Positions 57,292 through 64,000 of a DNA stretch of 64,000 nucleotides are shown one piece after another. Position numbers and translations under genes: made by a program. The DNA is from RYN-428 sp035551995 (GTDB lineage Bacteria; Planctomycetota; Phycisphaerae; Tepidisphaerales; Tepidisphaeraceae). Numbering within the stretch: the stretch's first letter is position 1; the number at the start of each line of letters is the position of its first letter. The stretch covers positions 1-64,000 of the forward strand of contig DASZME010000042.1 of NCBI GenBank assembly GCA_035551995.1, read 5' to 3'. The notes beneath the pieces were generated by a model, which searched no databases, had not been told where the DNA came from, and was given only the letters and a program-made list of their open reading frames with translations.

Positions 57292-58227
57292 ATGCGTCGC
57301 GCGAAAATCAGCATTATCGGAGCGGGGAACGTCGGAGCCACGGCGGCCCATTGGGCGGCCAGCAAGGAACTCGGCGACGTGGTTCTGGTCGATATTCCGC
57401 AGGTGGACGGAATGCCGCAGGGAAAGGCGCTGGACCTATACGAGGCCTCGCCGATCGAAGGATTTGATTCAAAGATCACCGGCGCCACCAGTTACGAACC
57501 CACCGCCGGAAGCGACGTGGTTATCGTGACCGCGGGCATCGCGCGCAAGCCGGGAATGAGCCGCGACGATCTCATCGCCACCAACACCAAAATTGTCCGC
57601 GAGGTGGCGGAGAATGTTGCGCGACATTCGCCCGACGCGGTCATGATCGTCGTCAGCAATCCGCTGGACGCGATGGTGTACGTGGCGTGGAAGGCCTCGG
57701 GTTTCCCGACCAAGCGGATTATCGGACAGGCCGGGGTCTTGGACACCGCCCGCTACCGCTCGTTCTTGGCGGCGGAAATCGGATGCAGCGTCGAAGACGT
57801 GCAGGCGCTGCTGCTCGGCGGACATGGGGACGACATGGTCCCCCTTTCGCGCTACACGTTTGCCGGCGGAATTCCCATCACCCAACTCGTGAAGAAAGAT
57901 CGGCTGGACGCCATCGTCGATCGCGCGCGCAAAGGCGGGGCGGAAATCGTGGCGCTTTTGAAGACCGGCAGCGCGTATTACGCCCCGGCCGCCGCCACGG
58001 TACAGATGGCCGAGTCGATTATTCGCGACAAGAAGCGAATTCTTCCGTGCGCGGCTTATTGCGACAAGGAATACAATGTCGGCGGTTATTTCGTCGGCGT
58101 GCCGGTGGTTCTGGGAACCGAAGGGGTCGAGCGAATCATCGAAATCGAGCTGGATGCCGATGAACGGAAGATGTTCAACGGCAGCGTCGAGCATGTGAAG
58201 GAATTGGTCAAAAGCGTCAAGATCTGA
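57292..58227 (+). CDS. mdh: Malate dehydrogenase
   Basis: 311 residues of the LDH-like malate dehydrogenase group. NAD-binding GAGNVG at 10-15, Asp34 in 'VVLVDIPQVDG' for the NAD ribose, substrate arginines Arg85 and Arg91 in 'AGIARKPGMSRDDL', Asp151/Arg154 in 'GVLDTARYR' and catalytic His178 in 'LLGGHGDDMVPL'. Arg85 at the specificity site marks malate rather than lactate use. It oxidises malate to oxaloacetate in the TCA cycle. Stands on the + strand 194 bases after the LpxO-like gene. Confidence 0.96.
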   Translation: MRRAKISIIGAGNVGATAAHWAASKELGDVVLVDIPQVDGMPQGKALDLYEASPIEGFDSKITGATSYEPTAGSDVVIVTAGIARKPGMSRDDLIATNTKIVREVAENVARHSPDAVMIVVSNPLDAMVYVAWKASGFPTKRIIGQAGVLDTARYRSFLAAEIGCSVEDVQALLLGGHGDDMVPLSRYTFAGGIPITQLVKKDRLDAIVDRARKGGAEIVALLKTGSAYYAPAAATVQMAESIIRDKKRILPCAAYCDKEYNVGGYFVGVPVVLGTEGVERIIEIELDADERKMFNGSVEHVKELVKSVKI

Positions 58228-58273
58228 TTGCATCTTGCGGTTTGAAATAAAGCACGCCATGTTAGGAGACCGT

Positions 58274-59890
58274 ATGTTCCAAGCCGTGCAGGCGCAGCGA
58301 AAGAGAATTCGATTCTCGCGTCTGGCTGACGTGCCGATGGTTCGATTTGGCATGGCGCTGGCGGTCGCGGGGCTGGTGGGCGGATGCTTGCCGCCGCCGC
58401 GCGTGTTGACGCCCGACGAGCAGCACACGATCGATCGCCAGCAGGTCGAATATCCGGCCGGGTACGAGCTGCGCCGCTACGCCACCGGTTTCACCGCGCC
58501 GACGGCGATGGCGTTTGACGCCGACGGATCGCTCCTGGTGGCCGAGGGAGTCCGCGGGGAAGAGCCGCGAATTTGGCGCGTGACGGCCAACGGAAAAAGT
58601 CCGACCCTTTTCTATCCGCGCGACGACAGCCTCCTTCCCTTCCGCATCCCCCGCACCGGCTGGAGAATGTACGGGCCGATCGGCGGAATGGTCGTGCATG
58701 ACGGAAACGTCATCGTCACCCACCGCGACGGGAACGATCTGGGAGTCGTCACCGCGCTGGATTCAAAGGGCGGTCATAAGACGATCTGCGCCGGCTTTCC
58801 CGCCGAGGGGGATTATGGACTGACTGACCTGGCGATCGATCCGCGGACCGGCCGGTTATGGTTTGCCTGCGGCAGCGTCACCAACAGCGGCGTGGTCGGA
58901 ATGGACAACTGGGCGGCCGGATGGGTGCGCGAGCATCCCGACGCCCATGACATCCCGTTCCATGACATCGAAGAACTTGGATATAAGTTTCAAACCACCA
59001 ATCCGCTGGCCGGCTTGTTCGGACCGGCCGACATCGCGGTAACGGCGGCGTTTCAGGCGTTTAATCAGAGCTTTGCGATCCGCGTCAGAGGTTCGCCCGA
59101 CGGCAAGCCGAGCGGCGCCATTTATTCGGTGGCCGCCGACGGCGGATTCGCCACCGTCGAGGCGTATGGCGTTCACCATGCGCGGGGAATCGCCTTCAAC
59201 GAATTTGGCCAGCCGTACATCACCAACGACGGCATGGAAATGCGCGGCACACGCCCGATCAAGAACGACCCCGACTCCCTGGTTCGGCTCCCGCCGGGCC
59301 AGCCCTGGCTCGGATGGCCGGAATTCAGCACCGACTTCGAACCGATCGGCGACGCAAAGTTTCAACCGCCGGAATGGATGATCGCGCCGACCGGCTATCC
59401 GCAGGTGCGATCGCTGATCGACCAAAAAGCGAGCGGACTGTCGTCGCCGGTGCGTGAGACGCTCCTGGAGACCGCGTTTCCGTCGCTGTCCGGCGCCGCC
59501 AAGATGACCTTCGCCCCGACGTCGGGACCCTTTAAGGAATTTCAGGGAAGCGTGATTATCGCCTTCAGCGGCGATCGCACTCCTTTCGCCAGCGGTGGCA
59601 TCACATTGCCGCGGCCCGTCGGCTTTAAGATCGTCCGCGTCGATCTGGACCGCCACGTCACCCGTGATTTTATCCGCAACGTCGGCGACCTGCCCGGCAG
59701 CAAGATCGACGATCACAACCATTATCTCACCGAACGCCCGGTTGACGTTAAATTCGGACCGGACGGCGCCCTTTATATTTTGGATGAAGGCCAGATGGAG
59801 GTGAAACACGCCCAGGAGCGTTTTAAGGATAGCTCCGGACAGATTTTCCGCCTCATTCCGATCACGCCCACGGCGGCCACGCGCAAGTGA
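58274..59890 (+). CDS. Beta-propeller lipoprotein, glucose/sorbosone dehydrogenase-like
   Basis: 538 residues. Lipobox LVGGC with Cys38 after a hydrophobic stretch, so it is a lipoprotein. The mature part reads as a six-bladed propeller of the PQQ-dependent sugar (sorbosone) dehydrogenase superfamily: 'ATGFTAPTAMAFDADGSLLV', 'HDGNVIVTHRDGNDLG', 'LTDLAIDPRTGRLWFACGS' and, near the end, 'RPVDVKFGPDGALYILDEG'. The catalytic His of soluble glucose dehydrogenase is not evident, so enzyme activity is uncertain. ATG 58274 follows AGGAG; an upstream in-frame ATG at 58235 includes it. Follows mdh by 46 bases and precedes the TPR-OGT gene by 27 bases. Confidence 0.7.
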   Translation: MFQAVQAQRKRIRFSRLADVPMVRFGMALAVAGLVGGCLPPPRVLTPDEQHTIDRQQVEYPAGYELRRYATGFTAPTAMAFDADGSLLVAEGVRGEEPRIWRVTANGKSPTLFYPRDDSLLPFRIPRTGWRMYGPIGGMVVHDGNVIVTHRDGNDLGVVTALDSKGGHKTICAGFPAEGDYGLTDLAIDPRTGRLWFACGSVTNSGVVGMDNWAAGWVREHPDAHDIPFHDIEELGYKFQTTNPLAGLFGPADIAVTAAFQAFNQSFAIRVRGSPDGKPSGAIYSVAADGGFATVEAYGVHHARGIAFNEFGQPYITNDGMEMRGTRPIKNDPDSLVRLPPGQPWLGWPEFSTDFEPIGDAKFQPPEWMIAPTGYPQVRSLIDQKASGLSSPVRETLLETAFPSLSGAAKMTFAPTSGPFKEFQGSVIIAFSGDRTPFASGGITLPRPVGFKIVRVDLDRHVTRDFIRNVGDLPGSKIDDHNHYLTERPVDVKFGPDGALYILDEGQMEVKHAQERFKDSSGQIFRLIPITPTAATRK

Positions 59891-59917
59891 TCGGCGTCGA
59901 GCGACCGAGGAACCGGG

Positions 59918-61903
59918 ATGCCGCAGATAAGCGTCGATAACGCCATCGCGCTGGCGCGACAGCATTGCCAGGCCGCGCGATTCGCCGAGGCGTCGCGCAT
60001 CCTCGACGAAATTCTCGCTGAAAATTCCAATCAGTTCGATGCCCTGCATCTGCTGGGCCTCATCGCGCTTCAGGCCAAGGATTACGACCGGGCCCATGCG
60101 CTCATCGCGCGGGCGATCCAGGCAAATCCCGCCGTTGCCGCGGCGCATTATCATCTGGGAAACACGCTGGTCGCGCAGGGTGATCCGCGAGCGGCCGAGC
60201 ACGCATATCGGCGGGCGATCGCGCTCGATCCGTCCCTGATCGAAGCATTTCTCAATCTCGGCGACGCCCTGGCGCGGCAGGAAAAACTGGACGACGCGAT
60301 TCGCGTTTATTCACAGGCCCTCGCTCGGCGCCCGGAAAACGCCGACATCCTCACCAACATCGGCAACGCGCTTAAAAGACAGGGGCGACTCGACGAGGCG
60401 GTGATCGCCCATCGCAGGGCCGTCGCGATTCGCCCGAATTTCGCCAAGGGCATCTACAACCTGGCCAACGGGCTTCGCGAACAGGGGAAATTCGACGAGG
60501 CGATAAACGGCTATCGCCGGGCGATCCAGCTCGAGCCCGATTTAATGGAGCCGTATAATAACCTCGGAAACCTTCTGAAAGATCGCGGGTTTCTTGACGA
60601 GGCGCTGGCGTGCTACGACCAGGCGATCCGCCTGGCGCCGGCCGATCCGGGGCGGCACAGCAATCGGCTTTACGCCATGCTTTTTCATCCCGCTTTTTCC
60701 GCCGCCGATCTGTATGACGCGCATCGCGAGTACAATCGGCGCCATTCCGAACCGCTGCGAAGATTCATCCAGGCGCACGGCAATAATCGCGATTCCCAGC
60801 GCCGATTGCGGATCGGCTACATCTCATCGAATTTTTGCGATCATGTCGTCGGGCGCAATGTGCTTCCGCTTCTCAGGGAACACGATCGCGGCGGGTTTGA
60901 GATTCACTGCTACGCCGACGAATTAAAAAACGACCTCTTCACCGCGACTTTCCGTTCGTATGCCGACAAGTGGCGGAATGTCGCCGGGCTCACCGACGAG
61001 CGGGTCGCCGCGGCCGTGCGTGAAGACCGCATCGACATTCTCGTCGATCTCACGTTGCACCTGTCGAACAATCGGCTGATGGTGTTCGCCCGCAAACCGG
61101 CGCCGGTGCAAGTGACGTTCGCCGGCTATCCCGGCGGCGCCGGGCTGGACGCGATCGACTATCGCCTGAGCGATCCTCGCCTCGATCCGCCCGGCGCCGC
61201 CGATCGCTTTTACGCGGAAAAAACGATTCGCCTTCCTGAGACGTTCTGGTGCTACGACGAGGTTGCGATGATGATGGGGCTGAACGCCGAGCCTCGGATC
61301 GGCCCGGCGCCCGCGCTCGCCAATGGCTTCATCACCTTCGGCTGCCTGAACAATTTCTGCAAAATAAATTCGCGGGTCATCGCGGCATGGGCACGCGTGC
61401 TTGGAGCGGTGGGAAACGCGCGGCTGATTCTGCTGGCGTGGGAGGGAGATCATCGCCGGGTGACGCTGGAGCGATTTGCGTCGCACGGGATCGATCCTGG
61501 CCGGATTGAATTCGTCCTCAATCGCCGGCGCGAAGAGTACCTGATCTATTACCATCGCATCGACATCGGCCTCGACACCCTTCCGTATAACGGCCATACC
61601 ACCAGCCTCGATTCTTATTGGATGGGCGTGCCGGTGGTAACGCATGTCGGACAGACCGCCGTGGGCCGTGCGGGCCTGAGCCAGCTGACGAATCTCGGAT
61701 TGCCGGAATTGGCCGCGGCCAGTGAAGACGAGTTCGTGGCCATCGCGCGAGACTTAGCCGGCGACCTAACGCGCCTCTCGGCATTGCGCCAGGGACTCCG
61801 CGAGAGAATGCGGCGGTCTCCATTGATGGACGCCCGTCGATTCGCGAAAAATATCGAGTCGGCCTATCGGGATATATGGCGCCGATGGTGTACGGGCGGG
61901 TAG
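59918..61903 (+). CDS. TPR-O-linked GlcNAc transferase-like protein (SPINDLY/OGT family)
   Basis: 661 residues. Residues about 5-270 hold seven to eight TPR units ('DALHLLGLIALQAKDYDRAH', 'AHYHLGNTLVAQGDPRAAEH', 'YNNLGNLLKDRGFLDEALAC'). Residues about 285-655 form the GT41 catalytic part: 'LRIGYISSNFCDHVVGRNVL', 'VQVTFAGYPGGAGLDAIDYR', 'FITFGCLNNFCKINSRVIAA' and 'YNGHTTSLDSYWMGVPVVTH'. Bacterial GT41 enzymes add a sugar to Ser/Thr of target proteins. The TPR part reads targets. Two further glycosyltransferase genes follow on the same strand. The domain order matches bacterial SPINDLY-type proteins. Confidence 0.92.
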   Translation: MPQISVDNAIALARQHCQAARFAEASRILDEILAENSNQFDALHLLGLIALQAKDYDRAHALIARAIQANPAVAAAHYHLGNTLVAQGDPRAAEHAYRRAIALDPSLIEAFLNLGDALARQEKLDDAIRVYSQALARRPENADILTNIGNALKRQGRLDEAVIAHRRAVAIRPNFAKGIYNLANGLREQGKFDEAINGYRRAIQLEPDLMEPYNNLGNLLKDRGFLDEALACYDQAIRLAPADPGRHSNRLYAMLFHPAFSAADLYDAHREYNRRHSEPLRRFIQAHGNNRDSQRRLRIGYISSNFCDHVVGRNVLPLLREHDRGGFEIHCYADELKNDLFTATFRSYADKWRNVAGLTDERVAAAVREDRIDILVDLTLHLSNNRLMVFARKPAPVQVTFAGYPGGAGLDAIDYRLSDPRLDPPGAADRFYAEKTIRLPETFWCYDEVAMMMGLNAEPRIGPAPALANGFITFGCLNNFCKINSRVIAAWARVLGAVGNARLILLAWEGDHRRVTLERFASHGIDPGRIEFVLNRRREEYLIYYHRIDIGLDTLPYNGHTTSLDSYWMGVPVVTHVGQTAVGRAGLSQLTNLGLPELAAASEDEFVAIARDLAGDLTRLSALRQGLRERMRRSPLMDARRFAKNIESAYRDIWRRWCTGG

Positions 61904-62038
61904 TTGCGCGTCATCACGGAAGGGATATATCGCAAAAGAGCCGGAAAATCGGGGAAAGAGTTGTTTGGCAATGGGCAGCGGCTAAAGTGTGCCCTGTAGC
62001 TGGCCGTTAAAATGTAGGTGGTCTCGCCCGGTATTTGT

Positions 62039-63406
62039 ATGCTTCAATCGCTCCCAACCCAATCGCCTCTTCGGGGAGCGCCCATCGCCGCCGCCAAGAC
62101 ACCCGAGACGGAGCGCGGCGGCCCCGCGGGGTTGCGAATCGCCTACATGAGCGCGATTTACCCCAGCATCACCCATACATTTATCCAGCGCGAAATCGCT
62201 GCTCTGCGCTTGTCCGGCGTGCATGTCGAAACATTGTCCAGTCGAAAGCCGCCGGACAAGGAAAACGTCGGGGCGGAACAAAACTCCGAATGGCAGAACA
62301 CGCGATTTATCCTGCCCGCCTGCCGTCCCTGGAATCTGCTCAAGACGCATTCGCGGCTGTTGCTGAAGTCGCCTCGACGCTACTTCGGCGCCCTCAAGAC
62401 AGCCCTGCTGGTTCGACCGGCGGGATTGAAATCGATCGTCTGGCAGATGGCGTATTTCGCGCAGGCGGGAATCGTGGCGGGGCATCTGAGCGATCATCGT
62501 CTAACGCACCTGCACAACCATTTTGCCATGTCCAGTTGCTCGGTCGCGATGCTCGCTTCGCAAATGGGCGGCTTTACGTTCAGCTTTACGATGCACGGGC
62601 CGACCGAACTTTACGAGCCGAAATTTTATCAGCTCCAGGAGAAGATCAAGCGGGCGCTGTTCGTCTGCTGCATCAGTCATTTTTGCCGAAGCCAGGCGAT
62701 GGCGTTTTCCCCGGCGGATCAATGGGGAAAGCTGCATATCGTCCATTGCGGCGTCGATCCGACTTTGTTCAATCCCGTGGAGCATTCGGGCGAAGCGGGC
62801 CGGCTTCTTTTTGTCGGGCGCTTCGCCGCCGCCAAGGGGTTGCCGATTCTTCTTGAGGCGATCGCCGAACTGAATCAGGTTCGCGGGCGATCGTGCACGT
62901 TGACCATCGCCGGCGGCGGCCCGGACGAGGCGGCGATGAAACGACAGATTAGCGAGCTTGGCATCGGCGAGCATGTGAAATTCGTCGGCTATCAATCACA
63001 GGCCCAGATTCGAGAACTGATGAGCGACACCGACGTGTTTGTCATGGCAAGTTTCGCCGAGGGCGTGCCGGTGGTGTTGATGGAAGCGATGGCCGGTGGC
63101 GTGCCGGTGGTGGCGACCGCGATCGCGGGTATCCCGGAATTGGTCGACGACGGCGCCAGCGGATTTCTGGCGCCGCCGGGAGACGTCCATTCGCTAGCCC
63201 AGCGGATCGACGAGTTGTTGGCCGATCCGCAACTGCGGCGCCGTTTTGGCCAGGCGGGCCGATTGAAAGTCGAGGCGGAGTTCAACATCACGACCGAATC
63301 AAAACGACTGGTTCGCATCATGACCTCGGCATTGGCCGGCCGGCCTTGCGCCATCCGGCCGGAACCCGTCGCCGACCGTTCCGAACCGGCTTCTTGCGGA
63401 ATGTGA
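62039..63406 (+). CDS. Glycosyltransferase family 4
   Basis: 455 residues, GT-B fold. The N-terminal domain starts at 'GLRIAYMSAIYPSITHTFIQ' (about residue 31), with 'LSDHRLTHLHNHFAMSSCSV' and 'FSFTMHGPTELYEPKFYQLQ'. The C-terminal domain has 'LLFVGRFAAAKGLPILLEAI' and the GT4 E-x7-E motif in 'FAEGVPVVLMEAMAGGVPVV'. It resembles colanic-acid/exopolysaccharide-type GT4 enzymes. ATG 62039 chosen; GTG 62018 in the same frame is possible. Followed by a GT2 gene one base after its stop, so the two are probably co-transcribed in an envelope polysaccharide or glycoprotein pathway. Confidence 0.9.
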   Translation: MLQSLPTQSPLRGAPIAAAKTPETERGGPAGLRIAYMSAIYPSITHTFIQREIAALRLSGVHVETLSSRKPPDKENVGAEQNSEWQNTRFILPACRPWNLLKTHSRLLLKSPRRYFGALKTALLVRPAGLKSIVWQMAYFAQAGIVAGHLSDHRLTHLHNHFAMSSCSVAMLASQMGGFTFSFTMHGPTELYEPKFYQLQEKIKRALFVCCISHFCRSQAMAFSPADQWGKLHIVHCGVDPTLFNPVEHSGEAGRLLFVGRFAAAKGLPILLEAIAELNQVRGRSCTLTIAGGGPDEAAMKRQISELGIGEHVKFVGYQSQAQIRELMSDTDVFVMASFAEGVPVVLMEAMAGGVPVVATAIAGIPELVDDGASGFLAPPGDVHSLAQRIDELLADPQLRRRFGQAGRLKVEAEFNITTESKRLVRIMTSALAGRPCAIRPEPVADRSEPASCGM

Positions 63407-63407
63407 A

Positions 63408-64000
63408 ATGCCGTCAACCCCCACCGATTTTTCGCGGCGATCTTCCCGCCGTTATCTGCTTGTCACGCCTTGCCGCGACGAGGCCAAATTCGCCCGGCGA
63501 ACATTGGATTCAGTCACCAACCAGACGATCCCTCCGATATTATGGATCATTGTCGACGACGGCTCAAAGGACCAAACGCCGGCGATTCTCGCGGAATACG
63601 CCGCGAAATTTCCCTACATTAAAATCATTCGGCGCGAAGACCGCGGCTTTCGCAAACTCGGCGGGGGGGTGATCGACGCGTTTTACCACGGCTATGACAC
63701 GATCGATCCGAATGACTTTGATTTCGTCACGAAGCTCGATCTCGATCTCGATTTCCCCGCCGGGTATTTCCAGGCGATGATGGAGCGAATGGAAGCCGAG
63801 CCACGGATTGGGACGTGCAGCGGAAAGCCGTTCTTCAAGGACGCGGCCGGGCGATGCATCAGCGAAATGTGCGGCGACGAAAACTCCGTCGGCATGGTGA
63901 AGTTCTATCGCCGTCAGTGCTTCCAACAGATCGGCGGATTCGTCCGCGAGTTGATGTGGGACGGCATTGATTGCCATCGCTGCCGGATGCTGGGATGGAT
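63408..64000 (+). CDS. Glycosyltransferase family 2 (partial, cut by window end)
   Basis: First 197 residues, open to the end of the window. ATG 63408 lies one base after the previous stop. The GT-A fold reads 'YLLVTPCRDEAKFARRTLDS', 'LWIIVDDGSKDQTPAILAEY' (the nucleotide-binding DDGS) and 'DFVTKLDLDLDFPAGYFQAM', where DLDLD stands in for the DxD metal site, then 'GTCSGKPFFKDAAGRC' and 'GGFVRELMWDGIDCHRCRML'. Transfers a sugar from a nucleotide donor, product unknown. Its end is outside the window. Confidence 0.88.
   Translation, partial: MPSTPTDFSRRSSRRYLLVTPCRDEAKFARRTLDSVTNQTIPPILWIIVDDGSKDQTPAILAEYAAKFPYIKIIRREDRGFRKLGGGVIDAFYHGYDTIDPNDFDFVTKLDLDLDFPAGYFQAMMERMEAEPRIGTCSGKPFFKDAAGRCISEMCGDENSVGMVKFYRRQCFQQIGGFVRELMWDGIDCHRCRMLGW

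Noticed and set aside
58856..60202. 448-residue - strand open frame across two + strand genes
   Set aside because: It spans the border of two well-supported genes and has Arg-rich shadow composition.
1..64000. tRNA, rRNA, CRISPR arrays, insertion sequences or prophage genes
   Set aside because: Reading by eye found no cloverleaf, rRNA segment, repeat-spacer array, transposase with terminal repeats or phage structural gene. Small RNAs could be missed without a covariance search.

Overview
The window looks like a chromosomal piece of a planctomycete, most likely a Phycisphaerae/Tepidisphaeraceae-type bacterium. The grounds are: GC-rich coding sequence; prepilin-type proteins with FTLVELLVVIGIIAVL leaders and an H-X9-DG motif; a surface protein starting with the planctomycete 'MESRVLMS' signature; a PEP-CTERM protein; and lipid A genes (lpxB and an LpxO-like hydroxylase) showing a Gram-negative envelope. 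Taxonomy is inferred from gene style only. No rRNA or tRNA was seen.

Layout. 0-3.4 kb: a prepilin-like protein, a PhnD-like substrate-binding protein and a calcineurin-like phosphoesterase (+ strand). 3.4-9.3 kb: a Tad/Flp pilus locus on the - strand (flp, tadZ remnant, tadA, tadB, a broken ORF in the tadC slot, tadD). A glycosyltransferase-like membrane gene fragment is fused into tadZ. 9.6-15.5 kb: a broken giant IPT/MBG/cadherin-like surface protein gene fused to a truncated prepilin gene. 16.4-20.8 kb: a broken Calx-beta surface protein gene and an intact PEP-CTERM gene. 21.1-34.6 kb: a tight - strand operon with one GspF-type platform protein and seven pseudopilin-like proteins, ending in an 1801-residue GspK-like protein. 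34.8-46.4 kb: mixed housekeeping and accessory genes (Rpn-like nuclease, glycosyltransferase, L,D-transpeptidase, 5-formyl-THF cyclo-ligase, rarA, a 1406-residue secreted protein, hicAB, fmt). 46.9-52.2 kb: BatA-like membrane protein, a STAS/HATPase pair, a rhomboid protease with a TPR-like tail and a tandem DUF3467 protein, with four copies of a short palindromic repeat. 52.2-64 kb: aldo/keto reductase, lpxB, xylB, LpxO-like hydroxylase, mdh, a propeller lipoprotein, a TPR-O-GlcNAc-transferase-like enzyme and two more glycosyltransferases, the last cut by the window end.

Two things stand out. First, two separate pilus-type machines lie close together: a Tad locus whose secretin, CpaB/RcpC and prepilin peptidase are absent from the window, and a pseudopilus operon with unusually large subunits and no ATPase or secretin nearby. 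Second, nearly all reading-frame damage falls between about 4.2 and 17 kb: single-base frameshifts often in short homopolymers, one in-frame amber codon and several gene-internal joins between same-strand genes. The rest of the window is clean. This could be a low-quality or chimeric stretch of assembly or a genuinely decaying region, and raw reads would decide.
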